NCBI RefSeq assembly: GCF_016107575.1
Contig: NZ_JABAST010000001.1
Span: 175,349 to 239,348, forward strand
Length of the DNA stretch: 64,000 nucleotides
Source: Psychrobacter faecalis
Lineage (GTDB): Bacteria > Pseudomonadota > Gammaproteobacteria > Pseudomonadales > Moraxellaceae
Direction: 5' to 3'
Position 1 is the first letter of the stretch; every line of letters starts with the position of its first letter. Below the pieces are notes generated by a model that made no database searches, was not told the origin of the DNA, and saw only the letters and a program-made list of their open reading frames with translations. The translations under genes were made by a program, and so were the position numbers. Below are positions 9,030 to 18,266 of this stretch, piece after piece.

Positions 9030-9139
9030 TAGCGTTATGTTTGCATAAATAGGCATATTCATCTAAGCATAAACATGCACCATTCTCATTTTATCACTCA
9101 GTCACTTATCAGCTACCTTTTATATAAGTAGAACCTATC

Positions 9140-10711
9140 ATGCCCTCATCTTTACCTACTATCTCTTTACGCTTTGCCTGCGCTTTAGCGATGGCGACCA
9201 CCCTTGCGGCTTGCCAAACCAGCGCAATTTCTTCGACAAATGAAGTTGCTACGACTAAAAATGCCGCAACAACACAGGTAGTGAATAAAAATCAAACGCT
9301 AGAAAATACCGAACAATCTTCAGCATTGACCATGGATATGTCTGGTCGCCATGAATACCAGCTTGAAAATGGCTTAAAGATAGTGGTCAAAGAAGACCAC
9401 CGCGCGCCTGTGGTCATGACCCAAATTTGGTATCGCGTCGGCTCAGCAGATGAACCTCTCGATAAAGGCGGCATATCACATGTGCTTGAGCATATGATGT
9501 TCAAAGGTACCGCTGATGTATCAAGCGACGATTATGAGCGTTTGATTGCCAAATTTGGCGGCGTCAATAATGCCTTTACCAGTTACGATTTTACCGGTTA
9601 TTACGAGCTATTCCCTGCCAATCGCTTGCCGTTAGCCTTAGAGCTAGAAGCAGATCGCATGACCAATTTGGTCTTTGATGATAAAGCGTTTGCCAAAGAG
9701 CATCAAGTGGTCATGGAAGAGCGTCGGCAGCGTACGGATGACAATCCGATTGCCAAAGCTTATGAGTCATTTCGCTTGCTGGCAATGCCAAACAGTCCAA
9801 AAGGCGAATCGGTCATTGGCCCTATGAATGAGCTAGCATCAATCACCCTTAGCGATTTAAAAGACTGGTACAAAACATGGTACGCACCTAATAATGCGAC
9901 GTTGGTTATCGTCGGCGATGTCGAACCAACCGACGTATTAGCGCAGGTCAAACGCTATTTTGGTGAGCTAAAACCGACCGCGCTACCTAAGCGTCCTGTG
10001 GTCACACAAAAGGGTTTTCGCGGTTATCAGCAGGTAGAGTCTGAGCAAGCGGTACAAGTGCCGGTTTTATTGATGGGTTATAACGTACCCAGTCTGGTAA
10101 CAGCGGGCGCTAACAATGAGAAGCAAGCGTATGCGCTGTCGCTTGCGCAAGATGTATTAGATGGTGGTTTATCAGCACGCCTTGAGAGCAGGCTGGTACG
10201 CGAGCAAGGACTGCTGACCACAGTTGGTACGTCTTACGATTTGCTCGATCGCGGCGATGGGCTGTTTTTGATACAAGCAACCCCGCGCGAAGGCGTCAGT
10301 TTAGCGCAGGCACAACAAGCCATTATCAATGAGATTAATAAGCTATCAACCGACCCAATTTCTGCCGATGAAATCGAGCGCGCCAAAACCAATACTGTCA
10401 CCGGCTTGATATACGCACAGGATAGCATGGAAGGTCAGGCGCGTATGATTGGCTCGCTGCAATCTATCGGACTTGATGACAGGCTACTGGCCAAATTGCC
10501 AACCAAGCTTGATAGCGTAACCATTGCGGATATCCAAGCGGCAAGTAAAAAGTATTTGGTCAAAGATAATTTAACGGTCATGCATATCATTCCGCCTAAA
10601 GAGACTGCTGCTAAAGATAACTTTAGCCAAAATAAGATGAGCAAAGATACCGTTAGTAAAAATGATGCTACTGATACCGCTACTAAAGAAACGGCTAGCA
10701 AAGCTAAATAA
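9140..10711 (+). CDS. M16 family zinc metallopeptidase, catalytic member, lipoprotein
   Basis: The 523-residue M16 (pitrilysin/insulinase-type) peptidase carries a lipoprotein signal ending LAAC at Cys25, so it is likely anchored in the periplasm. The inverted zinc motif HVLEH is at 114-118, with the downstream Glu-rich helix (LALELEADRM) giving the third ligand. The two halves of the peptidase clam shell are both present, including the GDVEPTDVLAQV region of the M16C-type second domain. The C-terminus is a Lys/Asp/Thr-rich low-complexity tail of about 35 residues. The next gene is an M16 homologue without the zinc motif, the usual active/inactive pairing of PqqL/YmxG-like proteins. Substrate unknown. 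Confidence 0.9.
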   Translation: MPSSLPTISLRFACALAMATTLAACQTSAISSTNEVATTKNAATTQVVNKNQTLENTEQSSALTMDMSGRHEYQLENGLKIVVKEDHRAPVVMTQIWYRVGSADEPLDKGGISHVLEHMMFKGTADVSSDDYERLIAKFGGVNNAFTSYDFTGYYELFPANRLPLALELEADRMTNLVFDDKAFAKEHQVVMEERRQRTDDNPIAKAYESFRLLAMPNSPKGESVIGPMNELASITLSDLKDWYKTWYAPNNATLVIVGDVEPTDVLAQVKRYFGELKPTALPKRPVVTQKGFRGYQQVESEQAVQVPVLLMGYNVPSLVTAGANNEKQAYALSLAQDVLDGGLSARLESRLVREQGLLTTVGTSYDLLDRGDGLFLIQATPREGVSLAQAQQAIINEINKLSTDPISADEIERAKTNTVTGLIYAQDSMEGQARMIGSLQSIGLDDRLLAKLPTKLDSVTIADIQAASKKYLVKDNLTVMHIIPPKETAAKDNFSQNKMSKDTVSKNDATDTATKETASKAK

Positions 10712-10762
10712 CATCAATGTGCTACCCAATTAACTTGGCAAAAACTCAATACTGATGACCTT

Positions 10763-12316
10763 ATGAATAAGAAGAAAGACATGACGCAAATACATTTTTT
10801 CAAAAAAAATAATTTATCATCATATTTTAAGCAGCTGCCTTATGTAAGTGCTTGCGCCTTCTTTGGCATAATGAGCTTGACCACTGTAGCGCAGGCAGAT
10901 ATGGCAGGTGGCGAAGATGCTCGTACGCCAGCTGCTGCAGTCGATACCAGTGCGCCAATTGCCGCTCTGTCTAAGCTGAGTAGTCTTGAAAATGCCAAAC
11001 CTTTAGAAGTCACGGTTCCAGACATACAGACCTTCAAGACCAAAGCCGGTATTCCTGTGCTTTTCGTGCCGACCACCACCTTACCCATTGTCGATATTGA
11101 TTTGCGCTTTAATGCCGGTAGCGCGCGTGATGGCAGTATCAGTGAATCAGGCTTTGGTATCGCCAATATGACCGCGACGATGCTTGAACAAGGCTCCAAA
11201 CGCTTAGATGAAAACGCGTTCACGCGGGCGGTCGAAACCTTGGGTATCAGCTTAGGTAGTAGCGCCTATAAAGACATGTTTATTGTCTCGTTGCGCAGCT
11301 TATCTGATGACAAGCATTTGCTGCCTGCGGTTGATTTAATGACGCAAATGCTTACTGAACCGAGCTTTGATGAGCAAATCTTAGCCCGTAATAAAGCACG
11401 CTTATTGGTCGGTTTACAACAGCAAAAGCAAGACCCTGGCAGTCTTGCCAGTATCGCCTTTAGTAAGGCATTGTATGACGACCACCCTTATGCGCATCCA
11501 TCGGTTGGCACGCTTGAAAGCGTTCCTAATATTGATAGAAAACAGCTAATTGATTTTAAAAATCGCTATCTAGTCGCTGCCAATGCGTCGCTTGCCATGA
11601 CGGGTAATTTGACTTTGGCACAAGCGAAAAATTTGGCGGAAGAAATAACGGCAGACTTGCCAGCGGGTCAAGCGGCGGCGGCCCTGCCCGAACCAAAGCC
11701 ACTAACCCAGCCTCAACATATTCATATTCCGTTTCCTAGCACCCAAACTACGGTATTGATGGGACAACTGGGCGAAAAGCGTGCCACCGACCCGCAAGCG
11801 CAGCAAAAGCAAACCAACTTTGCCGTCGGTAATGAAGTGCTAGCAGGGGGCGATTTTAACGCGCGTCTGATGACCGAAGTCAGGCAAAACCTCGGCTATA
11901 CTTATGGCATATCAGGTTCTATGAACCCGATGTTGGCGCGCGGTCCTTATCAAATTGGATTTTCAACCCGTAATGACAAAGCACGCGCAGCAATTGATGC
12001 TAGCTTAGCCGTGATTAATGAGACATTAGATAAAGGTATTACCAGCGATGAGATGAAATTGACCACGGATAATTTAAAAAACAGCTTTCCGATGGGATTT
12101 GCCAGTAATGCTGGAATCAACAGCTTAATTGGTATGATGAATTTTTATCAGCTACCTAACAGCTACCTGACCAATTATGTCAATCGCATCGAACAGGTTA
12201 AACTCTCAGAAGTCAACCAAACCCTGCGCGACACTCTAAAGCCTGATAACTTTTTGATTGTGACTGTTGGTGAGGTCAATCCATGGGATGAGAAGAAAGC
12301 TAAGAAAGAGTCGTAG
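10763..12316 (+). CDS. M16 family peptidase-like protein lacking the zinc motif
   Basis: The 517-residue protein has an M16 fold with a signal peptide that ends near AQADMAGG. At the place where the catalytic partner has HVLEH, this protein has GIANMTATMLEQGS, so no HxxEH zinc motif exists and it should be non-catalytic. The second-domain hallmark segment TEVRQNLGYTYGISGSMNP is well conserved; this Arg/Tyr region binds substrate in M16B/M16C enzymes. It lies 51 bases after the catalytic M16 gene, and a terminator follows, so the two probably form a heterodimer expressed from one transcript. An upstream ATG is used; an internal Met seven codons later is equally possible. Confidence 0.88.
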   Translation: MNKKKDMTQIHFFKKNNLSSYFKQLPYVSACAFFGIMSLTTVAQADMAGGEDARTPAAAVDTSAPIAALSKLSSLENAKPLEVTVPDIQTFKTKAGIPVLFVPTTTLPIVDIDLRFNAGSARDGSISESGFGIANMTATMLEQGSKRLDENAFTRAVETLGISLGSSAYKDMFIVSLRSLSDDKHLLPAVDLMTQMLTEPSFDEQILARNKARLLVGLQQQKQDPGSLASIAFSKALYDDHPYAHPSVGTLESVPNIDRKQLIDFKNRYLVAANASLAMTGNLTLAQAKNLAEEITADLPAGQAAAALPEPKPLTQPQHIHIPFPSTQTTVLMGQLGEKRATDPQAQQKQTNFAVGNEVLAGGDFNARLMTEVRQNLGYTYGISGSMNPMLARGPYQIGFSTRNDKARAAIDASLAVINETLDKGITSDEMKLTTDNLKNSFPMGFASNAGINSLIGMMNFYQLPNSYLTNYVNRIEQVKLSEVNQTLRDTLKPDNFLIVTVGEVNPWDEKKAKKES

Positions 12317-12359
12317 AATCCATCGCTTATTTTTACAGACGCTTAAAAAATAGCTCAAT

Positions 12360-12397
12360 AAAAAAGCTCAATCAGTAATCACTGGCTGAGCTTTTTT
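12360..12397. terminator. Bidirectional terminator between M16 and M15 genes
   Basis: A 17-base stem (AAAAAAGCTCAATCAGT against ACTGGCTGAGCTTTTTT, two weak pairs) with an A run on one side and a T run on the other lies between convergent genes. Confidence 0.85.
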
Positions 12398-12414
12398 AAT
12401 TGAAGAGACTGCTT

Positions 12415-13392
12415 TTAATAGCGGCAAGCGGAGCTGCTACTGGCATGATTAAAGCCCCATTTGCGATAACCATCGGTATCAAGATGAATAGCACCAGTAG
12501 AATAGAGCCCTAAACCAAAGTTATGCGACTGCCCTTGATATTGCCAAAACTCGCAGAGACTATCTTGCATGCGACTGAGCTGCCATAAATTGCCTTCATA
12601 TTCAGGCACCCAGATATCCATCGCGCCTGCGGTCATGTGCTTACTCGCACTCGCCCCGCCCGCGCAATTATTTAACCCCGGACTGCGATATACTGAACGT
12701 ATCTCGGTACTGGCAGGTAAAATACCTTGGCGTTTTAGCTGACTATAAAGCTGCAAGGTCGGCACAATATTTGCCCATAACTCCTGCGGCGGTAGCTGAT
12801 AAGGCTCATAACCACATTTATCCCAACTACGAGCGGTCGTCAACAGCTGAGATAAGGGCGGTACATTTCTTGCGCCGACGCGTGAGCTTAAATAGCGTTG
12901 ATAATTGGCCACTTGGCTTGCGCGGTAACTATTACTATTTAACCATACATTAAAATCCATACTGGTAAAATCGTTATAATTACTATTTCCAAAGTTATTA
13001 TTACCGCTGCTATAGCGCGGCGTCCCTCTGTTGGTAATGACGCGTTTGTTTTCTTCTATCGATACTGCGCTATCGAAGTTAAACTCGCGCTGTTTTTGTT
13101 GAATCAGCCCTTGCATACTGTCGCCGCTAATACCATTTGACCGACGAGCGCCTTCACTCAAGATGGTTGCGCCGCCGCTATAGCTATTGCTTTGACTGCC
13201 ATAACTGCTAGCGGGCGTGATATAAGCATTGCCACTATTATTGGTCGCACTACTGCCATGACGGATTTGGATGCGGCGCTCACTATTATCACTTATAATA
13301 GCCGCCTGCACAGAAATACTGCTGGCACAAATACCTAGGACGATAATAGGCTTATAAATGTGCCTATAAATAGATTTTTTTGTCTTTATCAT
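12415..13392 (-). CDS. M15-type D-Ala-D-Ala carboxypeptidase-like exported protein
   Basis: This 325-residue protein has a signal peptide (cleavage near VQA-A at about 30), a Ser/Asn/Gly-rich linker to about 145, and a C-terminal peptidase M15-like domain. Zinc-ligand motifs are visible as SKHMTAGAMDIW (His252 and Asp259) and AIHLDTDG (His303), the SxHxxGxAxD and HxD pattern of the family. EIRSVYRSPGLNNCAGG is the typical preceding strand. It should act on peptidoglycan peptides in the periplasm. The linker is unusually long and low in complexity. It is convergent with the M16 pair, and its promoter region faces rodA. Confidence 0.82.
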   Translation of the reverse strand: MIKTKKSIYRHIYKPIIVLGICASSISVQAAIISDNSERRIQIRHGSSATNNSGNAYITPASSYGSQSNSYSGGATILSEGARRSNGISGDSMQGLIQQKQREFNFDSAVSIEENKRVITNRGTPRYSSGNNNFGNSNYNDFTSMDFNVWLNSNSYRASQVANYQRYLSSRVGARNVPPLSQLLTTARSWDKCGYEPYQLPPQELWANIVPTLQLYSQLKRQGILPASTEIRSVYRSPGLNNCAGGASASKHMTAGAMDIWVPEYEGNLWQLSRMQDSLCEFWQYQGQSHNFGLGLYSTGAIHLDTDGYRKWGFNHASSSSACRY

Positions 13393-13667
13393 TACCAGAA
13401 ACTACCGCTAAAAACGTTTTATCGATACTATCAAATTTTAAGCAAGCAAGCTAAACTATCGCAGCGAATTGATGGTCACTGATTCGTTATTAACACTTAT
13501 CCTTATAATGTTTATATTGTCGTTACTTTATTACGGGTAAATTATGGGTTTTGCTACCAAATTCTTAATTAAGCTGCCCGATAAACATTTTGCCCTCGCT
13601 GATTGTTTACTTATCGTTTGTCAAAGCAGACTTTTCTTTCACGCCAATTGTCAGTCACATATCACCT

Positions 13668-14810
13668 ATGCCTTCTAACCTCCAGTACCGTTTTTCTCGT
13701 CAAAGCCATCACTTTGGTCAAGGTCGTGCGCCGACGCTTTGGCAACGTATCCATATTGATCCGTGGCTGACCTTATTGCTATTGACCGTTTGTTGCATTG
13801 GCTTGACGATTTTATATAGCGCAGCAAGCCAAGACACTGATATGGTCATCCGCCAAGTCATCAGTTATGGCGTGGCATTTACGGTGATGTTTACTATGGC
13901 GCAGATACCGCCTAACCTTTATCGTACCTTTACGCCCATATTTTATGTATTGGGGCTGATATTGTTGGTGTTGGTCGATATCATTGGCGAGGTGCGTATG
14001 GGTGCGCAGCGCTGGATTAACTTACCTGGTTTTGGTAGCGTTCAACCTTCAGAGTTTATGAAGCTTGGTATGCCAATGATGTGTGCGTGGTTTTTATCCA
14101 AACGTGACTTACCGCCTTCATTATCAAGTATTGCCATCACCTTAGCGTTAATTGTGGTGCCGGTATTATTAATCGCCAAAGAGCCTGACCTTGGTACTTC
14201 CCTGCTGGTCGCCGCCAGTGGCATTTTTGTATTGTTTTTAGCGGGTCTATCATGGCGCTTGATTGCTAGTGCAGCAGCATTAGCCGTACCATTGGTGGCA
14301 TTTGCTTGGAATTTTTTATTACACGACTACCAACGTACGCGCGTCTTAACGCTATTCAACCCTGAAGCTGACGTCCAAGGGGCCGGGTGGAATATTATTC
14401 AGTCCAAAACCGCCATTGGCGCGGGCGGTCTGACCGGTAAAGGGTATTTAGAAGGCACACAGTCGCATCTACATTTTTTACCAGAAGGTCACACCGACTT
14501 TATTATTGCTGCCTTTTCCGAAGAGTTTGGTCTGCTTGGCGTGATATTGTTGATGTTTATTTATGCTTGCGTGCTTATGCGTGCTTTATATATCGCATTT
14601 TCGCACCCTGATGTTTATAGTCGACTGCTGGCAGGTGCAATTGCGATGTCTTTTTTCGTGTATGTTTTTGTCAATGTCGGCATGGTTGGCGGCATCTTAC
14701 CCGTCGTTGGGGTGCCTTTACCTTTTATCAGTTATGGCGGTACTGCTATTGTGACATTAATGGCAGGTTTTGGCTTACTGATGTCAATTCATACCCACAA
14801 ATCTGGCTAA
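13668..14810 (+). CDS. rodA: Rod shape-determining peptidoglycan polymerase RodA
   Basis: RodA is the SEDS-family glycosyltransferase that polymerises glycan strands in the elongasome with PBP2. The 380-residue protein starts at the ATG at 13668 (MPSNLQYRFSRQ); an upstream TTG at 13590 would add 26 residues without family support. Ten membrane segments are visible. SEDS signatures are GAQRWINLPGFGSVQPSEFM, the catalytic-loop region LTGKGYLEGTQSHLHFLPEG with HTDFI, and VGVPLPFISYGGT near the end. Neither mrdA (PBP2) nor mreBCD is adjacent in this window. A 945-base gene-free stretch follows. Confidence 0.95.
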   Translation: MPSNLQYRFSRQSHHFGQGRAPTLWQRIHIDPWLTLLLLTVCCIGLTILYSAASQDTDMVIRQVISYGVAFTVMFTMAQIPPNLYRTFTPIFYVLGLILLVLVDIIGEVRMGAQRWINLPGFGSVQPSEFMKLGMPMMCAWFLSKRDLPPSLSSIAITLALIVVPVLLIAKEPDLGTSLLVAASGIFVLFLAGLSWRLIASAAALAVPLVAFAWNFLLHDYQRTRVLTLFNPEADVQGAGWNIIQSKTAIGAGGLTGKGYLEGTQSHLHFLPEGHTDFIIAAFSEEFGLLGVILLMFIYACVLMRALYIAFSHPDVYSRLLAGAIAMSFFVYVFVNVGMVGGILPVVGVPLPFISYGGTAIVTLMAGFGLLMSIHTHKSG

Positions 14811-14869
14811 GTCATAGTTTTATTTTTTACAATCTATTCACCTATAAAGTTCATTTTTAATAACCAATA

Positions 14870-15005
14870 TTACATTCGATAATCACGATAAACTTGGGTT
14901 GAAATGTCTATATAACTCCCTTATATAGACAGGGTTAAAATGATACGTTAACAAATCAGCCTAGAAACTGAAGCAAAATGTGCTGGGCTAAGTAATCGAA
15001 TGTAA
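14870..15005. other. Candidate multi-helix structured element
   Basis: A perfect 11-base inverted repeat, TTACATTCGAT at 14870-14880 and ATCGAATGTAA at 14995-15005, encloses two further stems: GTCTATATA/TATATAGAC (14906-14914 with 14922-14930, loop 7) and AGCCTAG/CTGGGCT (14958-14964 with 14983-14989, one G-T pair). Together they could fold as a three-way junction. No known RNA family was recognised. A degenerate mobile-element remnant is the alternative. Confidence 0.35.
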
Positions 15006-15515
15006 CAACGAAATTGCTCAAATTAAATGAATATCTACTTTTTTAAGCCTTTCTTATTTGTCATTAATTCTACATAAATTACTATTAAAACCTTAACTTT
15101 CTTGCTTCAAAAATAACCATAAGTTGTTGTTATCTATAGCTATTACCCTCTTAATTTTTCATCAAAACACTGGTAAAGCTCTATTAGTGACCGATTAGTA
15201 CTGTTAGGTTTTATTCCTTGTTTTTTACAAATAATTGCGTTACCCTCGTTTTATTGTAGTTTGATACACAACGCGTACATAGCTACTAAGAAAGATATCA
15301 TTTAATTATATTGCAGTTATAGCTCGTCCGTATAGTTAGCAAATTGTAGATTTTGGGCTTGCAAAGTCAGTACTTAATTAACGGTTTAATAACAAAGTAA
15401 TACGCAACATACTTTAAACCCTTTATTAACTTAGCAATGCAAAAAAGTCCTTTATCGATTGGTGCAACCTTACTTTAGTTGTTTGATTACTATTGTTAAC
15501 TATCATTTGAGCGTG

Positions 15516-15569
15516 TCATAAGTGGGTTTTGCGAGTCGTATATAACGATAATTCCCGAGCCACTTATGA
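15516..15569. repeat. Perfect 10-base inverted repeat
   Basis: TCATAAGTGG (15516-15525) and CCACTTATGA (15560-15569) pair perfectly across a 34-base loop about 190 bases before rlpA. No T run follows, so this is not a standard terminator. Confidence 0.6.
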
Positions 15570-15755
15570 TGATATAAATGAAAATTACCATATGTTAGAG
15601 CTTATAAAAGCCCATCTTTACTATCATCGTGATAAAACAGATAGATGATAGAGCGGCTTTCGAGTTTGCGGCACTGTTAGAGTGGTCTAATATTGTCTCG
15701 CTCCCTCTAAGAGGTTTTAGAGTTAGGTTCTAATGTATACGCTATAGAGGTATTT

Positions 15756-16376
15756 ATGAATAAGCGTTTATCTGGTTTACTTACAATGTCAGCCGTTTTA
15801 TTTGCTGGCTCTGCAATCGCTACTAATGCAAATGCTGTAGAATCAAAAACCTCCCTTGCAACGATTTCGCAAGATAACGCCTCCCGTATTGACCGTGTGC
15901 TCGGTGAACTTAGTCGTCAACATGACGGCGCATCAAGCTTAGTTAAGTCTGCTCGTCAGCCCACTTCATTAGCGCTTAGCAGCCCATTGCTCGCCAGCGA
16001 CACTGCCCAAGTATCCAATGATGAAGATGTTTTAGAGCGCTTAACGGCAGTCGCTTCTAATTCTGTAAGCAAATTTAAACAAACTGGTTTGGCTTCTTGG
16101 TACGGTCGTCAGTTTCATGGCCGCAAAACTGCCAGTGGCGAAACCTTTGACATGAATGGTTTAACCGCTGCTCACCGCTCGTTACCCTTGAACTGCTACG
16201 TTAAAGTTACCAATAAAACTAATGGCAAAAGCGTCGTCGTTAAAGTAAACGATCGTGGTCCATTCCATGGTAACCGTGTGATGGATTTATCTTACGGTGC
16301 TGCCAAGCAACTTGGTATTACCAATAAAGGTGTGGGTAACGTCTCTATTGAGCGTGTTTCAGGCCCCTCTTCTTAA
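15756..16376 (+). CDS. rlpA: RlpA-like double-psi beta-barrel protein
   Basis: The 206-residue exported protein has a Sec signal peptide (cleavage near ANA at about 28) and a C-terminal double-psi beta-barrel domain from about 106. Family motifs are GLASWYGRQFHGRKTASGE, the LTAAHRSLPLN strand and VVVKVNDRGPFHGNRVMDLS, whose Asp and the HRSL region form the glycan-cleaving site in RlpA lytic transglycosylases. There is no C-terminal SPOR domain, so it resembles the short RlpA-like proteins and not full E. coli RlpA. No lipobox is visible. It stands alone after a long gap and before a strong bidirectional terminator; GAGG precedes the start. Confidence 0.85.
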   Translation: MNKRLSGLLTMSAVLFAGSAIATNANAVESKTSLATISQDNASRIDRVLGELSRQHDGASSLVKSARQPTSLALSSPLLASDTAQVSNDEDVLERLTAVASNSVSKFKQTGLASWYGRQFHGRKTASGETFDMNGLTAAHRSLPLNCYVKVTNKTNGKSVVVKVNDRGPFHGNRVMDLSYGAAKQLGITNKGVGNVSIERVSGPSS

Positions 16377-16455
16377 ACCATTAACGTTTTAGACCATTCG
16401 CGGTTTAAACCTTTAACGGTTTTTTATCGAAAAAACTGCTTAACGTTAGTTGTAA

Positions 16456-16492
16456 AAAAAGCGCCTAACTCATTTAAAGTTAGGCGCTTTTT
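16456..16492. terminator. Bidirectional terminator between rlpA and radA
   Basis: A perfect 15-base stem (AAAAAGCGCCTAACT with AGTTAGGCGCTTTTT, 7-base loop) lies between two convergent genes. Confidence 0.9.
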
Positions 16493-16541
16493 CGTTTTTA
16501 ACGTTTGACGCTAAATAGTTAACATGGGATAGCTTTTAAAA

Positions 16542-17978
16542 CTATAAATCAAATGCGCTTTCAATCGCATCATCGAGACGCTCAACCGCGATGACATTGA
16601 TACCCTTAAACTGCGGCGCATCTTTGGCAGGCGCATTGGCTTTAGGAATAATTGCGTGTTTAAAGCCGTGTTTCATCGCCTCCTTTAGGCGCTCTTGTCC
16701 GTTAGGAACCGGTCGAATCTCCCCTGATAAGCCAACTTCACCAAAAACGGCAAGTGATGAGGGTAAAGGCTTTTCTTTGATACTAGAAGCACAAGCCAAT
16801 AGTACGGCCAAATCAGACCCGGTTTCAATCACCTTAACGCCGCCAACGACGTTTACATACACATCTTGTCCGCTGGTATGGATACCGCCGTGACGATGCA
16901 TGACCGCAAGCAGCATTGATAGGCGCTGAAAATCGAGCCCTAAAGCCATACGTCTTGGTGAACCTTGTGAGTCATCAACCAAGGCTTGCACTTCAACCAG
17001 CAGGGGTCTAGTACCTTCACGGCTTACCATCACCACAGAACCCGCTACGGGCTTATCATAACGGCTTAAGAATATCGCTGAGGGATTGGCGACTTCTTTG
17101 AGTCCCATATCGGTCATGCCAAAAATGCCCAGCTCATTAACTGCACCAAAACGGTTTTTTACCGCGCGAATCATACGAAAGCGTGAATCGGACTGACCTT
17201 CAAAATATAAAACCGTATCAACCATGTGTTCGAGGACACGTGGCCCTGCCAGCGTGCCTTCTTTGGTCACATGCCCGACTAAAAATAGTGCCGTGCCAGT
17301 TTGCTTCGCATAACGGGTCAAAATAGCTGCCGACTCACGAATTTGACTGACGCCGCCTGGAGCAGAATTAATGGCATCGGTATAAATAGTCTGAATCGAG
17401 TCAATAATAGCAATCGCCGGCTGCTCTTGGGTTAAAGCCGCACAAATGGTTTCAACATTGGTCTCCGCGAGCACACGTAATCTATCCGCTGGCAAATCTA
17501 AACGCTTGGCGCGCATCGCTACTTGGGCGAGCGACTCTTCACCCGTCACATACAGCGCGCTACCTGCCAATGAATCAGCCTTTGCCATATTGGTCGCAGT
17601 TTGCAGCAAAATCGTAGATTTACCGATTCCTGGGTCACCGCCGATCAAAACGACCGAACCGGCCACCAGTCCGCCGCCCAACACTCGATCAAACTCACTA
17701 ATGCCAGTGGGCAGGCGTGTATCTAGTGTCACGCTTACCGCATTGAGTGGCATGACCGCACTGTGCGTACCCGAATAATTGCCAGCAGGTGCACCCGCAC
17801 TACGAGAAACCGCTCGGCTAGCATTCGCTTTTGCGCTACTCTTATTATGGTGCGGCATACTGACATTTGGTGCTTCTACCAAACTGTTCCATTCACCGCA
17901 GTCTGTACACTGCCCCGCCCATTTGCCAAAATGCGCCCCGCACTGTTGACAGACATAACTGCTTTTATTTTTTGCCAT
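16542..17978 (-). CDS. radA: DNA repair/branch-migration protein RadA
   Basis: RadA (Sms) is a RecA-like ATPase that extends recombination intermediates. The 478-residue protein begins with a four-Cys zinc finger (Cys10, Cys13, Cys24, Cys27), followed by a RecA core with Walker A GGDPGIGKST at 113-122. The RadA-specific KNRFG motif is in the middle third, and the Lon-like C-terminal domain includes GGVKVIETGSDLAVLLA and GEVGLSGEIRPV. The length is close to E. coli RadA (460), the excess being a Ser/Ala-rich linker after the finger. It is monocistronic, with its own start region facing lptB's terminus. Confidence 0.97.
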   Translation of the reverse strand: MAKNKSSYVCQQCGAHFGKWAGQCTDCGEWNSLVEAPNVSMPHHNKSSAKANASRAVSRSAGAPAGNYSGTHSAVMPLNAVSVTLDTRLPTGISEFDRVLGGGLVAGSVVLIGGDPGIGKSTILLQTATNMAKADSLAGSALYVTGEESLAQVAMRAKRLDLPADRLRVLAETNVETICAALTQEQPAIAIIDSIQTIYTDAINSAPGGVSQIRESAAILTRYAKQTGTALFLVGHVTKEGTLAGPRVLEHMVDTVLYFEGQSDSRFRMIRAVKNRFGAVNELGIFGMTDMGLKEVANPSAIFLSRYDKPVAGSVVMVSREGTRPLLVEVQALVDDSQGSPRRMALGLDFQRLSMLLAVMHRHGGIHTSGQDVYVNVVGGVKVIETGSDLAVLLACASSIKEKPLPSSLAVFGEVGLSGEIRPVPNGQERLKEAMKHGFKHAIIPKANAPAKDAPQFKGINVIAVERLDDAIESAFDL

Positions 17979-18266
17979 AACGTATGAACCTTATTGAACT
18001 GGTCAATCGAAAGTAATAAATCGCGAATAATAAATAGAATTCTAGAATGCTCTATACGAGCTTAAGTGTAAGACTAAGAGAAAGAATGAACGTGCCTTTT
18101 TTAATAACCAGGCATTAGATTATGAGAGATAGATAGCAATTTATAGTGGGCATGGATGTTAAGAGAAAATAGACAAATATTCGTTATACCCTACAATGAT
18201 AAGATATTTGGCTAATGATTCAAACAAGGCTTTATACAGGCTCACCTCTACTAAATAGCGAAGTGC

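Larger units (their letters stand above)
14811..15755. other. Gene-free stretch between rodA and rlpA with many inverted repeats
   Basis: No open frame of coding quality was found in these 945 AT-rich bases, the longest gap in the window. It contains several inverted repeats: an 11-base pair enclosing two hairpins (14870-15005), a 10-base stem (15516-15525 with 15560-15569), an 8-base stem CTATCATC/GATGATAG (15621-15628 with 15644-15651), and CTCTAA/TTAGAG (15705-15722) just before the rlpA ribosome-binding site. It may carry a small RNA or a long structured leader. Confidence 0.5.

Noticed and set aside
13590..13667. 26-residue N-terminal extension of RodA
   Set aside because: It would need a TTG start and gives no conserved residues; the ATG at 13668 fits the family.
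14870..15005. Interpretation of the inverted repeats as a MITE
   Set aside because: No target-site duplication and no transposon-like terminal sequence; a structured RNA is kept as the main idea, but at low confidence.
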